From NCBI GenBank assembly GCA_945889655.1, contig CAMDCH010000081.1:1-9912 (forward strand): a stretch of 9,912 bases of DNA, given 5' to 3'. Origin of the DNA: SHZT01 sp945889655. GTDB lineage: Bacteria; Gemmatimonadota; Gemmatimonadetes; Gemmatimonadales; GWC2-71-9. Positions 1 through 7,251 of the stretch are shown one piece after another. The number at the start of each line of letters is the position of its first letter. Position 1 is the stretch's first letter. A model generated the notes under the pieces. That model did not search any database. It saw only the letters and a program-made list of their open reading frames with translations, and had not been told where the DNA came from. Position numbers and translations under genes: made by a program.

Positions 1-902
1 GTGTGCGGCATGGTCATGAGCAGCAGTCCTGCCGCGAGTGCAATGGAGCCCACCCGCATCACCCCGGTCTCGCCCACCCGCTCCACTGTAGGCCCGAGCA
101 CCATCGCCCGCATCACAATCGAAAGCGCGCCGATGTAGAAGTAGAAATACCCGATCGACGCCTCGGTGACGCCGAACTGGGCATTGAGAAACAGCGCGAG
201 CACGCCGTTCATCGAATTGAAGCCGAGCATCCCAACCGCGTAAATCCAGATCAGCCGCGAGACATCACTGCGCGGGTGCCGGATGACCTCCCACACCGCC
301 TGCCCCACCGGCCGGCGGCTCGGGCTCGGCGCGTTCGCCGCCGCGCCCGCGGCAGGGGCGCTCGTTCTCGACTCCGTGAGCCAGCGCCAGGCAAAGAGGA
401 CGTTGGCAAAGCAGATCACCGCAGCGATGAGCCCCGGCGCTTCGTAGGAAATCCGGCTCGCGAACGATCCGATGGCCGGCCCGATCATGACACCGGCGTT
501 GGTCGACGCGGAAATCCATCCGAGCGCGCGGGCGCGGTCCTTCCGCTCGACCGCGTCCCCCACGTAGGCCTGCACCACTCCGGTCGTGCCCCCGCCCGCT
601 CCCTGCACCGCCCGCGCCAGCAGCAGGACCCACAAGTGCCCCGCATAGGCGAACACGATGAACGAGATCCCGGACGCGGCCAGTCCGATGAGCAACGCCG
701 GCCGGCGGCCGTAGCGGTCCGAGAACCGGCCCCACAGCGGCGACGCCGCCAACTGCGCAATCGAGAATGACGCGATGATCCAGCCGACCATCCACGGATC
801 GGCCTTCAGCCGGAGCGCGTAGAACGGGACGAGCGGGAAGACGATCGCGACGCCGAGCATGTCCACGAACGCGATGGCCATGAGGACCGACAGCTTCTTC
901 AT
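1..902 (-). CDS. MFS transporter, DHA1 drug:H+ antiporter type (3' end outside window)
   Basis: This gene probably encodes an inner-membrane secondary transporter of the TetA/DHA1 efflux type. The reading frame is open from the ATG at 902-900 to the window edge, giving 300 residues of an expected roughly 400, so the C-terminal third lies outside. Visible marks are an acidic residue in TM1 (D14 in AFVDMLG), the loop 2-3 motif A GRFSDRYGRR at residues 58-67, an arginine in TM4 (LARAVQGAGGG, R97), and the antiporter motif C NAGVMIGPAIGS at about 135-146. About seven or eight hydrophobic segments can be seen before the edge. The start lies 8 bp after the permease stop, and a GGTGA upstream of the ATG may be the ribosome site, so it is probably co-transcribed with the ABC cassette. 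The drug-efflux label comes from the family; the substrate cannot be read from the sequence. Confidence 0.88.
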   Translation of the reverse strand, partial: MKKLSVLMAIAFVDMLGVAIVFPLVPFYALRLKADPWMVGWIIASFSIAQLAASPLWGRFSDRYGRRPALLIGLAASGISFIVFAYAGHLWVLLLARAVQGAGGGTTGVVQAYVGDAVERKDRARALGWISASTNAGVMIGPAIGSFASRISYEAPGLIAAVICFANVLFAWRWLTESRTSAPAAGAAANAPSPSRRPVGQAVWEVIRHPRSDVSRLIWIYAVGMLGFNSMNGVLALFLNAQFGVTEASIGYFYFYIGALSIVMRAMVLGPTVERVGETGVMRVGSIALAAGLLLMTMPH

Positions 903-910
903 GGCGGGAT

Positions 911-2542
911 TCACCGGCGGGTCCCCACAGCCATGGCTCCGGCCGAGACGAGCATGAGGATGACGCCATAGGCCGCGGCGACGCCGATGTCATTCTGCCG
1001 GACCATCGAGAGGACTTCGATGGCGATGGGCCGCGTGTTGTAGCTGTAGAGCAGGATGGACGTGACGAAGTCACCGACACCAGTGGCAAAGGCGAGCGCC
1101 GCGCTGGCGAGAATGGCGGGACGCAGGAGCGGGATGGTGACTCGGCGCAACGTTGACCACCGTCCTGCTCCGAGCGACGCGGCCGCCTCATCGAGTCCCG
1201 GATCAAGCTGCCGGAACCCGGCCACGATGGCCCCTCCCGTCATCGGGAGACTCCGGATGAAATACGCGAGCGGAAGAATGACCAGCGTGCCCACCAGCAC
1301 GAACCGCCCGAACCAGGGCTGGTTCACGCTGAACGTGGTGGCGAGCGCGATCGCGAGGACCGTCCCCGGGACCGCCCACGGCACGCTGAGCAGGGTGTCG
1401 ATCACTCCCGCCAGGGCGACCCGCCGGCGCACGATGAGCCGGCCGGCCCATAGCGCCACAAAGACAGCCGCCACGGTGCTCACCGACGCCATCCAGAGGG
1501 AGTTGACGAGCGGGCGGAGCCGCTCAGGCTCCGAGAACAGCAAACCGTAGTTCCCCACCGTGTACTCGGGCGGGAAGATCTGGGTTGTCCAGGTGCGGAT
1601 CGGGATGAACGACACCAGGATGAGCGTGAAATGCGGGAGGAGCACGAAGACCGCCAGCGACCAGCCCAGCGCGGCCGCCAGTCCGCGTGCCACCGGCTGC
1701 TGGAGAGCGCGCGCCGGCGCCGCACCCTTCCCCACCGCGGCTACCGAGCGGTCGCCACTGGTGCGTCGGAACAGGACCAGGCCGATCATGGCGACGATGG
1801 CGAGGGCAACGGTTTCCACCATCGCCGCCGAGTCGTTGCCGTTGAGCTTGGTCGAGACGATCTGGGTGGTCATCACCCGGAACCCGCCGCCGAACATGTA
1901 GGGCGCGCTGAATGAGCCGAGGGAGGTCATGAAGGTGAGCAGCGCGGCCGCAATGATCTGCGGCCGGAGAAGCGGCAGGGTCACGCGGCGGAGCGCGGTC
2001 CACCGCCCGGCGCCGAGCGACTGCGCAGCCTCGAGCATCGAGCTGTCCACCCGTGCCAGCCCGGCCCGCGTGAACAGGTAGAAGTAGACGTACATCGAAT
2101 AGGCGTGCACCAGCAGGATGGCAAACGCCCCGTTGAGCCGCCAGGGCGATTCATCGAGTCCAAAGGCCAGCCGGGTCAGCCGCGCGACGAATCCGCTCTC
2201 GCCGTAGAGAAACAGGAAGGCAATGACGCCCACGAGTGGCGGGAGAACGGCCGGCAGAGCGATGAGCGCGCCGAGCAGGCGGCGGCCGGGAAAATCGAAC
2301 CGCTCGAAGACGAACGCGAGGGGTATGCCGATCGCGGCCGACGCAACGACGCTCGCTGCCGATATCCAGATGCTGCCCCAGAGCGCCTGCCACTCCTCCG
2401 GCGTCCGCGCAAACTCGGCGATGTGCGCGAAGGTCCAGCCGGCGGGTCCACGAAACGCGTCCAGCACGACAAGTGCGAGCGGGAATACCACCAGCCACAC
2501 CAGCAGCAGCGTGAGACCCAGCCCCTTCGGCCGGCCAGCCAT
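911..2542 (-). CDS. ABC transporter, fused double permease (Fe3+/thiamine/phosphonate-type importer)
   Basis: This 543-residue inner-membrane protein carries both transmembrane halves of an importer in one chain, as in FbpB/SfuB and ThiP, and the length fits that family. Each half ends in a BPD_transp_1 EAA loop that contacts the ATPase: EAAQSLGAGRW...LPLLRP at about residues 171-193 and EAAASLGAGRW...IPLLRP at about 452-474. The close match between the two loops shows internal duplication. Hydrophobic helices fill both halves, and a polar Ala/Pro/Gly-rich linker at about 260-285 joins them. The ATG at 2542-2540 overlaps the ATPase TGA by one base (TGATG), which favours this start over the TTG directly upstream. 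The next gene downstream is the MFS transporter, 8 bp away. Substrate specificity lies in the binding protein and is not shown here. Confidence 0.93.
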   Translation of the reverse strand: MAGRPKGLGLTLLLVWLVVFPLALVVLDAFRGPAGWTFAHIAEFARTPEEWQALWGSIWISAASVVASAAIGIPLAFVFERFDFPGRRLLGALIALPAVLPPLVGVIAFLFLYGESGFVARLTRLAFGLDESPWRLNGAFAILLVHAYSMYVYFYLFTRAGLARVDSSMLEAAQSLGAGRWTALRRVTLPLLRPQIIAAALLTFMTSLGSFSAPYMFGGGFRVMTTQIVSTKLNGNDSAAMVETVALAIVAMIGLVLFRRTSGDRSVAAVGKGAAPARALQQPVARGLAAALGWSLAVFVLLPHFTLILVSFIPIRTWTTQIFPPEYTVGNYGLLFSEPERLRPLVNSLWMASVSTVAAVFVALWAGRLIVRRRVALAGVIDTLLSVPWAVPGTVLAIALATTFSVNQPWFGRFVLVGTLVILPLAYFIRSLPMTGGAIVAGFRQLDPGLDEAAASLGAGRWSTLRRVTIPLLRPAILASAALAFATGVGDFVTSILLYSYNTRPIAIEVLSMVRQNDIGVAAAYGVILMLVSAGAMAVGTRR

Positions 2543-3573
2543 CAACCCGCCATGGGAAAGGCGCGGGCACGCTGGGCAACGAGGTGCACCGCCTGCCCCG
2601 GTTCGGCCTCGTCGGCCACACCCTCGACTTCAACCGAGGCACCCGCCGCGTCCACCTCGAAGAGTGTCCGCGCCCCAGCGTAACGCCGTGACCGGACGGT
2701 GCCCGAAAGGCCCTGGCCGGCGAACGCCAACAATTCCGGCCGCACCACGACGTCCACGCGCTGCCCGGGAGCAATCGGCGCCGGACTGCTCACGGTCCAC
2801 TCGGCTCCACCGTCGAGGCGTGCTCGTTCCGCCGTCACCATGGTGCCCGGCAGCACGCTCGCCCGCCCCACGAACGTGGCGACGAACCGCGTCATGGGGC
2901 TCTCGTACAGCTCCCGCGCCGTTCCCACCTGCTCGAGGCGCCCATCGTGGAGCACGGCAATCCGGTCGGCCAGCGCGAAGGCCTCGTCCTGCTCGTGCGT
3001 GACAAAGACGGTCGTGACACCGCTCTTCACGAGAACCTCGCGAAGCTCACGGCGGGTCCGCTCGCGGAGCGACGGATCGAGGTTGGAGAGCGGCTCGTCG
3101 AGGAGGAGCACGGTCGGCTCGGGCGCGAGCGCACGCGCGACCGCCACGCGCTGCTGCTGTCCGCCCGACAGCTCACCCACCTTGCGGCGCTCGAAGCCCT
3201 CAAGATCAACCATCGCCAGGACCGTGGCGACACGCGTCGCCCGCGCGGACGCATCTTTCTGCGCCAGCCCGAACGCGATGTTCTCGCCGACATCGAGGTG
3301 TGGGAAGAGGGCGTAATGCTGAAAGACCATCCCGAAGCGACGCTCGACCGGCGACTGGCCGGTGACGTCCAGCTCGTCGATCTGGATCTTGCCGGCATCG
3401 GGCTGCTCGAAACCCGCCAGCAGGCGCAGCGTGGTGGTCTTGCCGCTGCCGCTGGGCCCGAGCAACGCGAGGATCGAGCCGCACGGGACGCCCAGCGTGA
3501 GATCGCGAACGGCGACGTGATCGCCGAAGCGCTTGGTGAGATCGGTGACCTGGAGGAAACAGCGCCGGATCAC
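2542..3573 (-). CDS. ABC transporter ATP-binding protein (PotA/FbpC/ThiQ-like, with TOBE-like C-terminus)
   Basis: This is the cytoplasmic ATPase that powers the adjacent permease, 343 residues from the GTG at 3573. All nucleotide-binding motifs are intact: Walker A GPSGSGKT (residues 39-46), Q-loop glutamine (85, in VFQHYALFP), signature LSGGQQQ (135-141), Walker B VLLLDEP (155-161), D-loop SNLD (163-166) and H-loop histidine (193, in VTHEQDEA). Residues from about 240 form an OB/TOBE-like regulatory domain, including VVVRPE, as in the MalK/PotA/FbpC branch of importers. The GTG is chosen because it makes a four-base GTGA overlap with the binding-protein stop and the protein then begins just before the first strand (FLQVTDLTKRFG). 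A longer open frame to an ATG at 3630 would add 19 residues overlapping the upstream gene with no family match. The overlaps on both sides indicate coupled translation. Confidence 0.94.
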   Translation of the reverse strand: MIRRCFLQVTDLTKRFGDHVAVRDLTLGVPCGSILALLGPSGSGKTTTLRLLAGFEQPDAGKIQIDELDVTGQSPVERRFGMVFQHYALFPHLDVGENIAFGLAQKDASARATRVATVLAMVDLEGFERRKVGELSGGQQQRVAVARALAPEPTVLLLDEPLSNLDPSLRERTRRELREVLVKSGVTTVFVTHEQDEAFALADRIAVLHDGRLEQVGTARELYESPMTRFVATFVGRASVLPGTMVTAERARLDGGAEWTVSSPAPIAPGQRVDVVVRPELLAFAGQGLSGTVRSRRYAGARTLFEVDAAGASVEVEGVADEAEPGQAVHLVAQRARAFPMAG

Positions 3574-4685
3574 TTGGCGGCGGCAGTCTTCCCGCGACCG
3601 CGCACATTGCGGTCCCAGTAGGTCATCCACTCGGCACCCTTCTCGGCCAGCATCGCCCAGTCCATGTCCACGACCTTCATGCGGGTGCGCACGTCGCGCA
3701 CCCAGTCGGGAACGGAGTCATTGGGCAAATCGAGCCGGGCGGGCAGGCGCATCATCTCGCGCGCGGTGAGGAGCACGGTTCCCTGTGACCCGACCCACTC
3801 GATCCATCGCTTCGCGGCCTCGGGGTTCTTCGCCCCGCGGATGAGGGCGATAGCGTCTTCGATCACTGCCGTACCACTGGTGGGGAAGACGAAACCAAGT
3901 GGGCTGCCTTTGCGCTGTTCCTGGAGCACATCCGGCAGGTCCCAGAGCGACAGCAGGCCTTCCTGCCGCACCAGCTTCTGGTCGAGAAGCGCCGGGTTGA
4001 TCGCGTACTCCTTCGTCTGCCCATCGAGGCGGCGCAGCCAGGCGAAGCCGGGACCGGTATCGCCCGGCGTCTTCATCTGGCGCTGGATGATCATCCCCCA
4101 GATCACCCGCATCGTTCCGGACGCGAACGGGTCGCGGATTAGCACCTTGTTCTTCCACTTGGGCGCCAGCACCTCGTCCCAGTCCTTCGGGGCGTCAGCC
4201 GCCTTGATCGCGTCCGTGTTGTACATGATCACCACGGGCGTTTCGTAGACCGCGTGGTAGAACCCATTCGGATCCCGGGCGCGCTCCGCCAGGGCACCCG
4301 CCCACGTCGGCTTGAAGGACGAGAGCAGCGAGTCCCCCGCGGCGCGCAGGAAGAGCGTGGACGGCCCGCCGAACCACACATCGCCTTGGGGATTGGCGCG
4401 CTCCGACCGCACGCGGTCGAACGCATCCTGCGATCCCATGTCCAGCCAGCGGATGTCGATGTCGGGATTCGCGGCTTCGAACGTCTTCTCCATCAGCGTG
4501 AGCTGGTCGCGGCCATGGGGGCTGTAGACGACCACCGGTGTTGGCCCTGACGCTCCGGAACAAGCCGAGATGACGGAGGCTGCGAGTAAGAAGACGGTTA
4601 GACGGTTAGACGGGTAGACGGTTGAAGAGCCGCGAAGCCAACCGTCCAACCGTCTAACCGTCCAACCGTCTGTTTCAGCTGGCAT
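3570..4685 (-). CDS. ABC transporter solute-binding lipoprotein (AfuA/FbpA/PhnS-like)
   Basis: This is a periplasmic lipid-anchored binding protein that would deliver solute to the fused permease downstream. It has a type II signal peptide: a hydrophobic core LTVFLLAASV followed by lipobox ISAC, with the lipidated cysteine at about residue 42. The mature part starts with PVVVYSPHGRDQL, typical of the COG1840 fold, and contains GDVWFGGPSTLF, PVVIMYNTDAI, PLGFVFPTSGTAV and GAKNPEAAKRWIEWV. No adjacent tyrosine pair of the kind used by ferric-binding FbpA proteins is present, so iron is not assured; phosphonates, thiamine or another anion remain possible. In-frame starts are ATG at 4694 and 4685 and TTG at 4649. 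None has a good Shine-Dalgarno site; 4685 is taken arbitrarily and overlaps the PIG-L end by 11 bases. The n-region is about 30 residues and is encoded by the octamer inverted repeat. The gene ends in the GTGA overlap with the ATPase. Confidence 0.88.
   Translation of the reverse strand: MPAETDGWTVRRLDGWLRGSSTVYPSNRLTVFLLAASVISACSGASGPTPVVVYSPHGRDQLTLMEKTFEAANPDIDIRWLDMGSQDAFDRVRSERANPQGDVWFGGPSTLFLRAAGDSLLSSFKPTWAGALAERARDPNGFYHAVYETPVVIMYNTDAIKAADAPKDWDEVLAPKWKNKVLIRDPFASGTMRVIWGMIIQRQMKTPGDTGPGFAWLRRLDGQTKEYAINPALLDQKLVRQEGLLSLWDLPDVLQEQRKGSPLGFVFPTSGTAVIEDAIALIRGAKNPEAAKRWIEWVGSQGTVLLTAREMMRLPARLDLPNDSVPDWVRDVRTRMKVVDMDWAMLAEKGAEWMTYWDRNVRGRGKTAAAK
4593..4670 (-). repeat. Octamer-repeat inverted repeat (4 + 4 units) forming a long hairpin
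   Basis: Four plus-strand units of type GACGGTTA run from 4593 to 4624, and four units of type CCAACCGT, the inverse sequence, run from 4638 to 4669. The intervening loop is about 14 bases. Aligned as an inverted repeat, the two 32-base arms match at 29 positions. In the transcribed (minus) strand two of the three differences become G-U pairs, leaving one mismatch. The element starts 4 bases after the PIG-L stop codon and also encodes the N-terminal region of the binding lipoprotein. No U-run of the kind expected for an intrinsic terminator follows it. Confidence 0.9.
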
Positions 4686-7251
4686 CTTTCGCATTCAAGG
4701 AGAGAAGGTTGAAGAAGAGCTTGTAGGCCCCCGGCACGCCCGCGGGCAGATACCGGAAGAACGCGAGTCCCGCATAAACGTACGTCCCCTGCCCGTATTT
4801 CCCGACCAGCAGCCCGCCCTTGAGCGGATCCATTCCAGGATCATTCATCTGGAGCAGCGGCTTGTATGCCGGATCCCAATCATGCGCGAAATACAAACCG
4901 CGTTCCTGTGGCCAGTTGTTCCAGTCACTCGGCGTGATCTCGTTCGGCCGGTGGAAGGACCGATCAGCGGGATCGAGAATCGTGACGGGCGCGGTTTCGT
5001 CGGTGACGCGGTCGTGCGGGGTCGCGATGGTGAGCGGGAGCGGTGCGTACTTGCCCCGGACGTACGCATACTGCTGGTACTGGACGATCACCAGGCCGCC
5101 ACGCCTGGCGTAGTCGAGGACGCGATCATTGTGGCGCATGAGGGCCGAGTCCGTCTCGTAGGCGCGACTGCCGATCACCAGCACATCGAACCGGGCCAGG
5201 TCCGTGCTCGCAAGGTCATCGCCAGTCAGCACGGTCAGCGGGAGGCCGACCGCGGCGAGCGCTTCGGGCACGCGGTCCGACGCGCCGCGGACGTAGCCGA
5301 TGCTGCGGGCCTGCGCAAGCTTGAGCGGTGCGACGCGGATCTCGCTCTCGGCCTTCACTACATATGGCGTCGGGCGGATGTGCGGGTAGTCGATGACCAC
5401 GACCCCTTCGCTCCACGACCTTCCGTCGTCGGTCTCGGCAACGGCGCGCACCTTCACTGTCGAATCGCGCAAGGCGCGCGGCCGGGTGAGCGTCAGCGCG
5501 AACGCATGGCTCTCACCGGAACGCTCGAGCACGAAGCGGACGGGCGCACCCGCGCGCCAGCCCGGCGCGTCGAGGCGGACGATGCCCTGCTGCTTCCCCG
5601 TGCCGTTGTGAGCCAGCGTCACCGTGAACGTGCGGGTCGTGTCCCCGTCCGCGGCCCAGACCACGCGGCCAGGATTGAGCTGAACGTCTACGGCCGGGAC
5701 GACGCGCACCGCTCGGCGCACCTCGCCGGTGGCCTGGTCGTTTTCGCGCAGCGTGACCTCGCGGTCGAGCCCCACGCGCGCGGCGGCCACGCGGGTGACG
5801 ATCCGGGCCGAGAGCACGGGCGGCTGGAACGGCAGGCCGCGCACGGCGGCCGGCGCGGCGCTCCAGTCGTACATCGCGCCGCTGAGGGGCTTCTCGAGGA
5901 AATACGGCTGCGTGGGGCGAGCCGAGTCGGAGACAGTGAGCGTGAACTTCCGGCTGGCGAGCTGCCCGGCGGGAACGACCGTGGGCATGTCGCCCGGCTC
6001 GATTTTCCACCCCGCGGGCGCCGTCACCGACATCGAATCCACGGTGACCGCTGAGGATGCGGTGTTGTAGAGCGACACGTCCACTTCGAGCCGCTGGCCG
6101 GCAATCACTTCCGCATCGCTCGCGGTCGCGTCCATGACGAGACCCGAGGCCACGGCGAGCGCGCGCTCCGCAGTAGCGCGGATGGTTGGATGGTTGGATG
6201 GCGGGATGGTACGTAACACCGCGGCGATCGGCTTCGCTGCGTCGGCGAGGCGCGACGGCGACAACACTCCTCGCAGGGAGTCGGCGATTCGCGCCACGCC
6301 GGGATTCTCGAGCGGAATCCCGTCGAAGATGGTCGCTTCCTTCTGCCCAGGAGCGATGCCCGTGTTCACCTTCGACTCGACCAGGATGAGTCCCGTCCGG
6401 CTCGGCCCGATGCGCTGGATCTGCCCCATGTCCTGCGAGCGGTGGCGGCTGCGACTCGCCATCGCGACCTGCGAATAGGATCGCCCGGTCCGGGGATCCA
6501 GCTGACCCGTCTCGAGATCGATAGTGGATGCCTGCGGGTTGAAGCGCGCACTGCGATAAAGCTTGAGGGGCTGCCAGGCGTCGAGGCCTTCTTCGCGCTT
6601 CAGCTCGGCGAATCGCGCGGGGTCGCCGGCAGCGGCAAACGCGAGAGGGGTTACCCAGCCGGCATCCTGGTGCTGCCCGTGATCATCACGCGGAGTGCCG
6701 GTGAAAATCGCGACCACCACGTGGGGCTTGAAGCGCCGGATGATGCGGACGACATCCTTCAGGACCGAATCGTTCGGCCAGAACTTCTGCGCTTCCGCCA
6801 GCGTCCGGGAGAAACCGTAGTCGAAGGTCCGGGTGAAGAACTGGGTCGCGCCATCGATTTCCCGGGCGGCCATCAGCTCTTGCGTGCGGATGATGCCGAG
6901 TCCCGGTCCCAGCTCGCGGCCGATGAGGTTCTGGCCGCCTTCGCCGCGGTTCAGCGAGAGATAGGCCGCCTGCGCGCCGTATCCCAGCGAGAGGAGTGAC
7001 AGCAGCTGCGTGTCTTCGTCATCGGGGTGCGCGGCCACCACCAGCACGCGCCGCTGCTCGACAAGATTCTGGAGGAGGCGGTCGAGTGCGACGACACCGC
7101 CGGTGGACGGAGGGGTGAGTTGTGCGGCAGCCGGGGTTGTGAGGAGGGCGATAAGAAAGAGACTGCCCGCCCACCCGCCTACCCGCCTGCCCGCCTCAGG
7201 CAGCCTGTCTCGCCACGACAATGCTGCGGAGTCTCTCTGCACTGGGATCAT
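4675..7251 (-). CDS. Secreted PIG-L/LmbE family deacetylase with NEW3-like and C-terminal GATase-like domains
   Basis: This is a large exported hydrolase of the zinc-dependent PIG-L/LmbE family, whose members remove N-acetyl groups from GlcNAc-type or other amide substrates; the natural substrate of this long subgroup is not known to me. From the ATG at 7251 it has 858 residues. A signal peptide (hydrophobic SLFLIALLTT) ends with PAAAQ, with predicted cleavage at about 43/44. The catalytic domain follows, with zinc motif AHPDDE (HPDDE at 75-79), a GGQN loop, and HGQHQDAG at 191-198 supplying the later histidine ligand. A proline-containing linker at about 347 holds an octamer array. Two beta-sandwich segments of NEW3 (NPCBM-associated) type lie at about 380-440 and 525-590. 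A C-terminal Rossmann-like GATase-1 domain spans about 670-858 (FDVLVIGSRAY, RRGGLVIVQYQQ, GKYGQGTYVYAGLAFFR). The start is uncertain: ATG 7287, GTG 7260, ATG 7251, GTG 7242 and TTG 7221 are all in frame, and all overlap the upstream gene. Confidence 0.9.
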   Translation of the reverse strand: MIPVQRDSAALSWRDRLPEAGRRVGGWAGSLFLIALLTTPAAAQLTPPSTGGVVALDRLLQNLVEQRRVLVVAAHPDDEDTQLLSLLSLGYGAQAAYLSLNRGEGGQNLIGRELGPGLGIIRTQELMAAREIDGATQFFTRTFDYGFSRTLAEAQKFWPNDSVLKDVVRIIRRFKPHVVVAIFTGTPRDDHGQHQDAGWVTPLAFAAAGDPARFAELKREEGLDAWQPLKLYRSARFNPQASTIDLETGQLDPRTGRSYSQVAMASRSRHRSQDMGQIQRIGPSRTGLILVESKVNTGIAPGQKEATIFDGIPLENPGVARIADSLRGVLSPSRLADAAKPIAAVLRTIPPSNHPTIRATAERALAVASGLVMDATASDAEVIAGQRLEVDVSLYNTASSAVTVDSMSVTAPAGWKIEPGDMPTVVPAGQLASRKFTLTVSDSARPTQPYFLEKPLSGAMYDWSAAPAAVRGLPFQPPVLSARIVTRVAAARVGLDREVTLRENDQATGEVRRAVRVVPAVDVQLNPGRVVWAADGDTTRTFTVTLAHNGTGKQQGIVRLDAPGWRAGAPVRFVLERSGESHAFALTLTRPRALRDSTVKVRAVAETDDGRSWSEGVVVIDYPHIRPTPYVVKAESEIRVAPLKLAQARSIGYVRGASDRVPEALAAVGLPLTVLTGDDLASTDLARFDVLVIGSRAYETDSALMRHNDRVLDYARRGGLVIVQYQQYAYVRGKYAPLPLTIATPHDRVTDETAPVTILDPADRSFHRPNEITPSDWNNWPQERGLYFAHDWDPAYKPLLQMNDPGMDPLKGGLLVGKYGQGTYVYAGLAFFRYLPAGVPGAYKLFFNLLSLNAKDAS
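6180..6211. repeat. Octamer tandem repeat array inside the PIG-L gene (4 units)
   Basis: Four head-to-tail 8-bp units lie on the plus strand: GGATGGTT twice, then GGATGGCG and GGATGGTA. The array is 32 bp, which is not a multiple of three, so each unit is read in a different phase. The coding strand reads it as about TIPPSNHPTI, a proline-rich stretch between the catalytic domain and the first NEW3-like domain, where an insertion would be tolerated. The units differ in sequence from the arrays at 4593-4670 and 7165-7196 but share their period and pattern. Confidence 0.88.
7165..7196. repeat. Octamer tandem repeat array at the phosphoribosyltransferase/PIG-L gene junction (4 units)
   Basis: Four 8-bp units lie on the plus strand: GCCCGCCC, ACCCGCCT, ACCCGCCT and GCCCGCCT. 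On the coding strand they read AGGCGGG(C/T) and begin at the TGA of the upstream gene (7198-7196). The PIG-L frame reads through them as about EAGRRVGGWAGS, directly before the hydrophobic core of the signal peptide. A short inverted repeat, CTGCC/GGCAG, flanks the last unit. Confidence 0.85.

Noticed and set aside
265..1206. 313-codon minus-strand open frame spanning the permease/MFS boundary
   Set aside because: It is a shifted frame of two real genes with clear motifs; its own translation has no recognisable features.
3574..3630. Upstream ATG start for the ABC ATPase
   Set aside because: It would add 19 residues with no family match and a 61-base overlap with the binding-protein gene; the GTGA overlap at 3573 is a much better start.
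4593..4670. Rho-independent terminator after the PIG-L gene
   Set aside because: The stem is far longer than usual, is not followed by a U-tract, and is translated as part of the downstream gene.
4882..6054. 390-codon open frame on the plus strand
   Set aside because: It is antisense to the PIG-L gene, rich in Arg, Ala, His and Asp without domains, and typical of a GC-rich shadow frame.
4593..7196. CRISPR array or REP/BIME elements
   Set aside because: Units are contiguous 8-mers with no spacers, and two of the arrays lack the palindromic unit typical of REP sequences.
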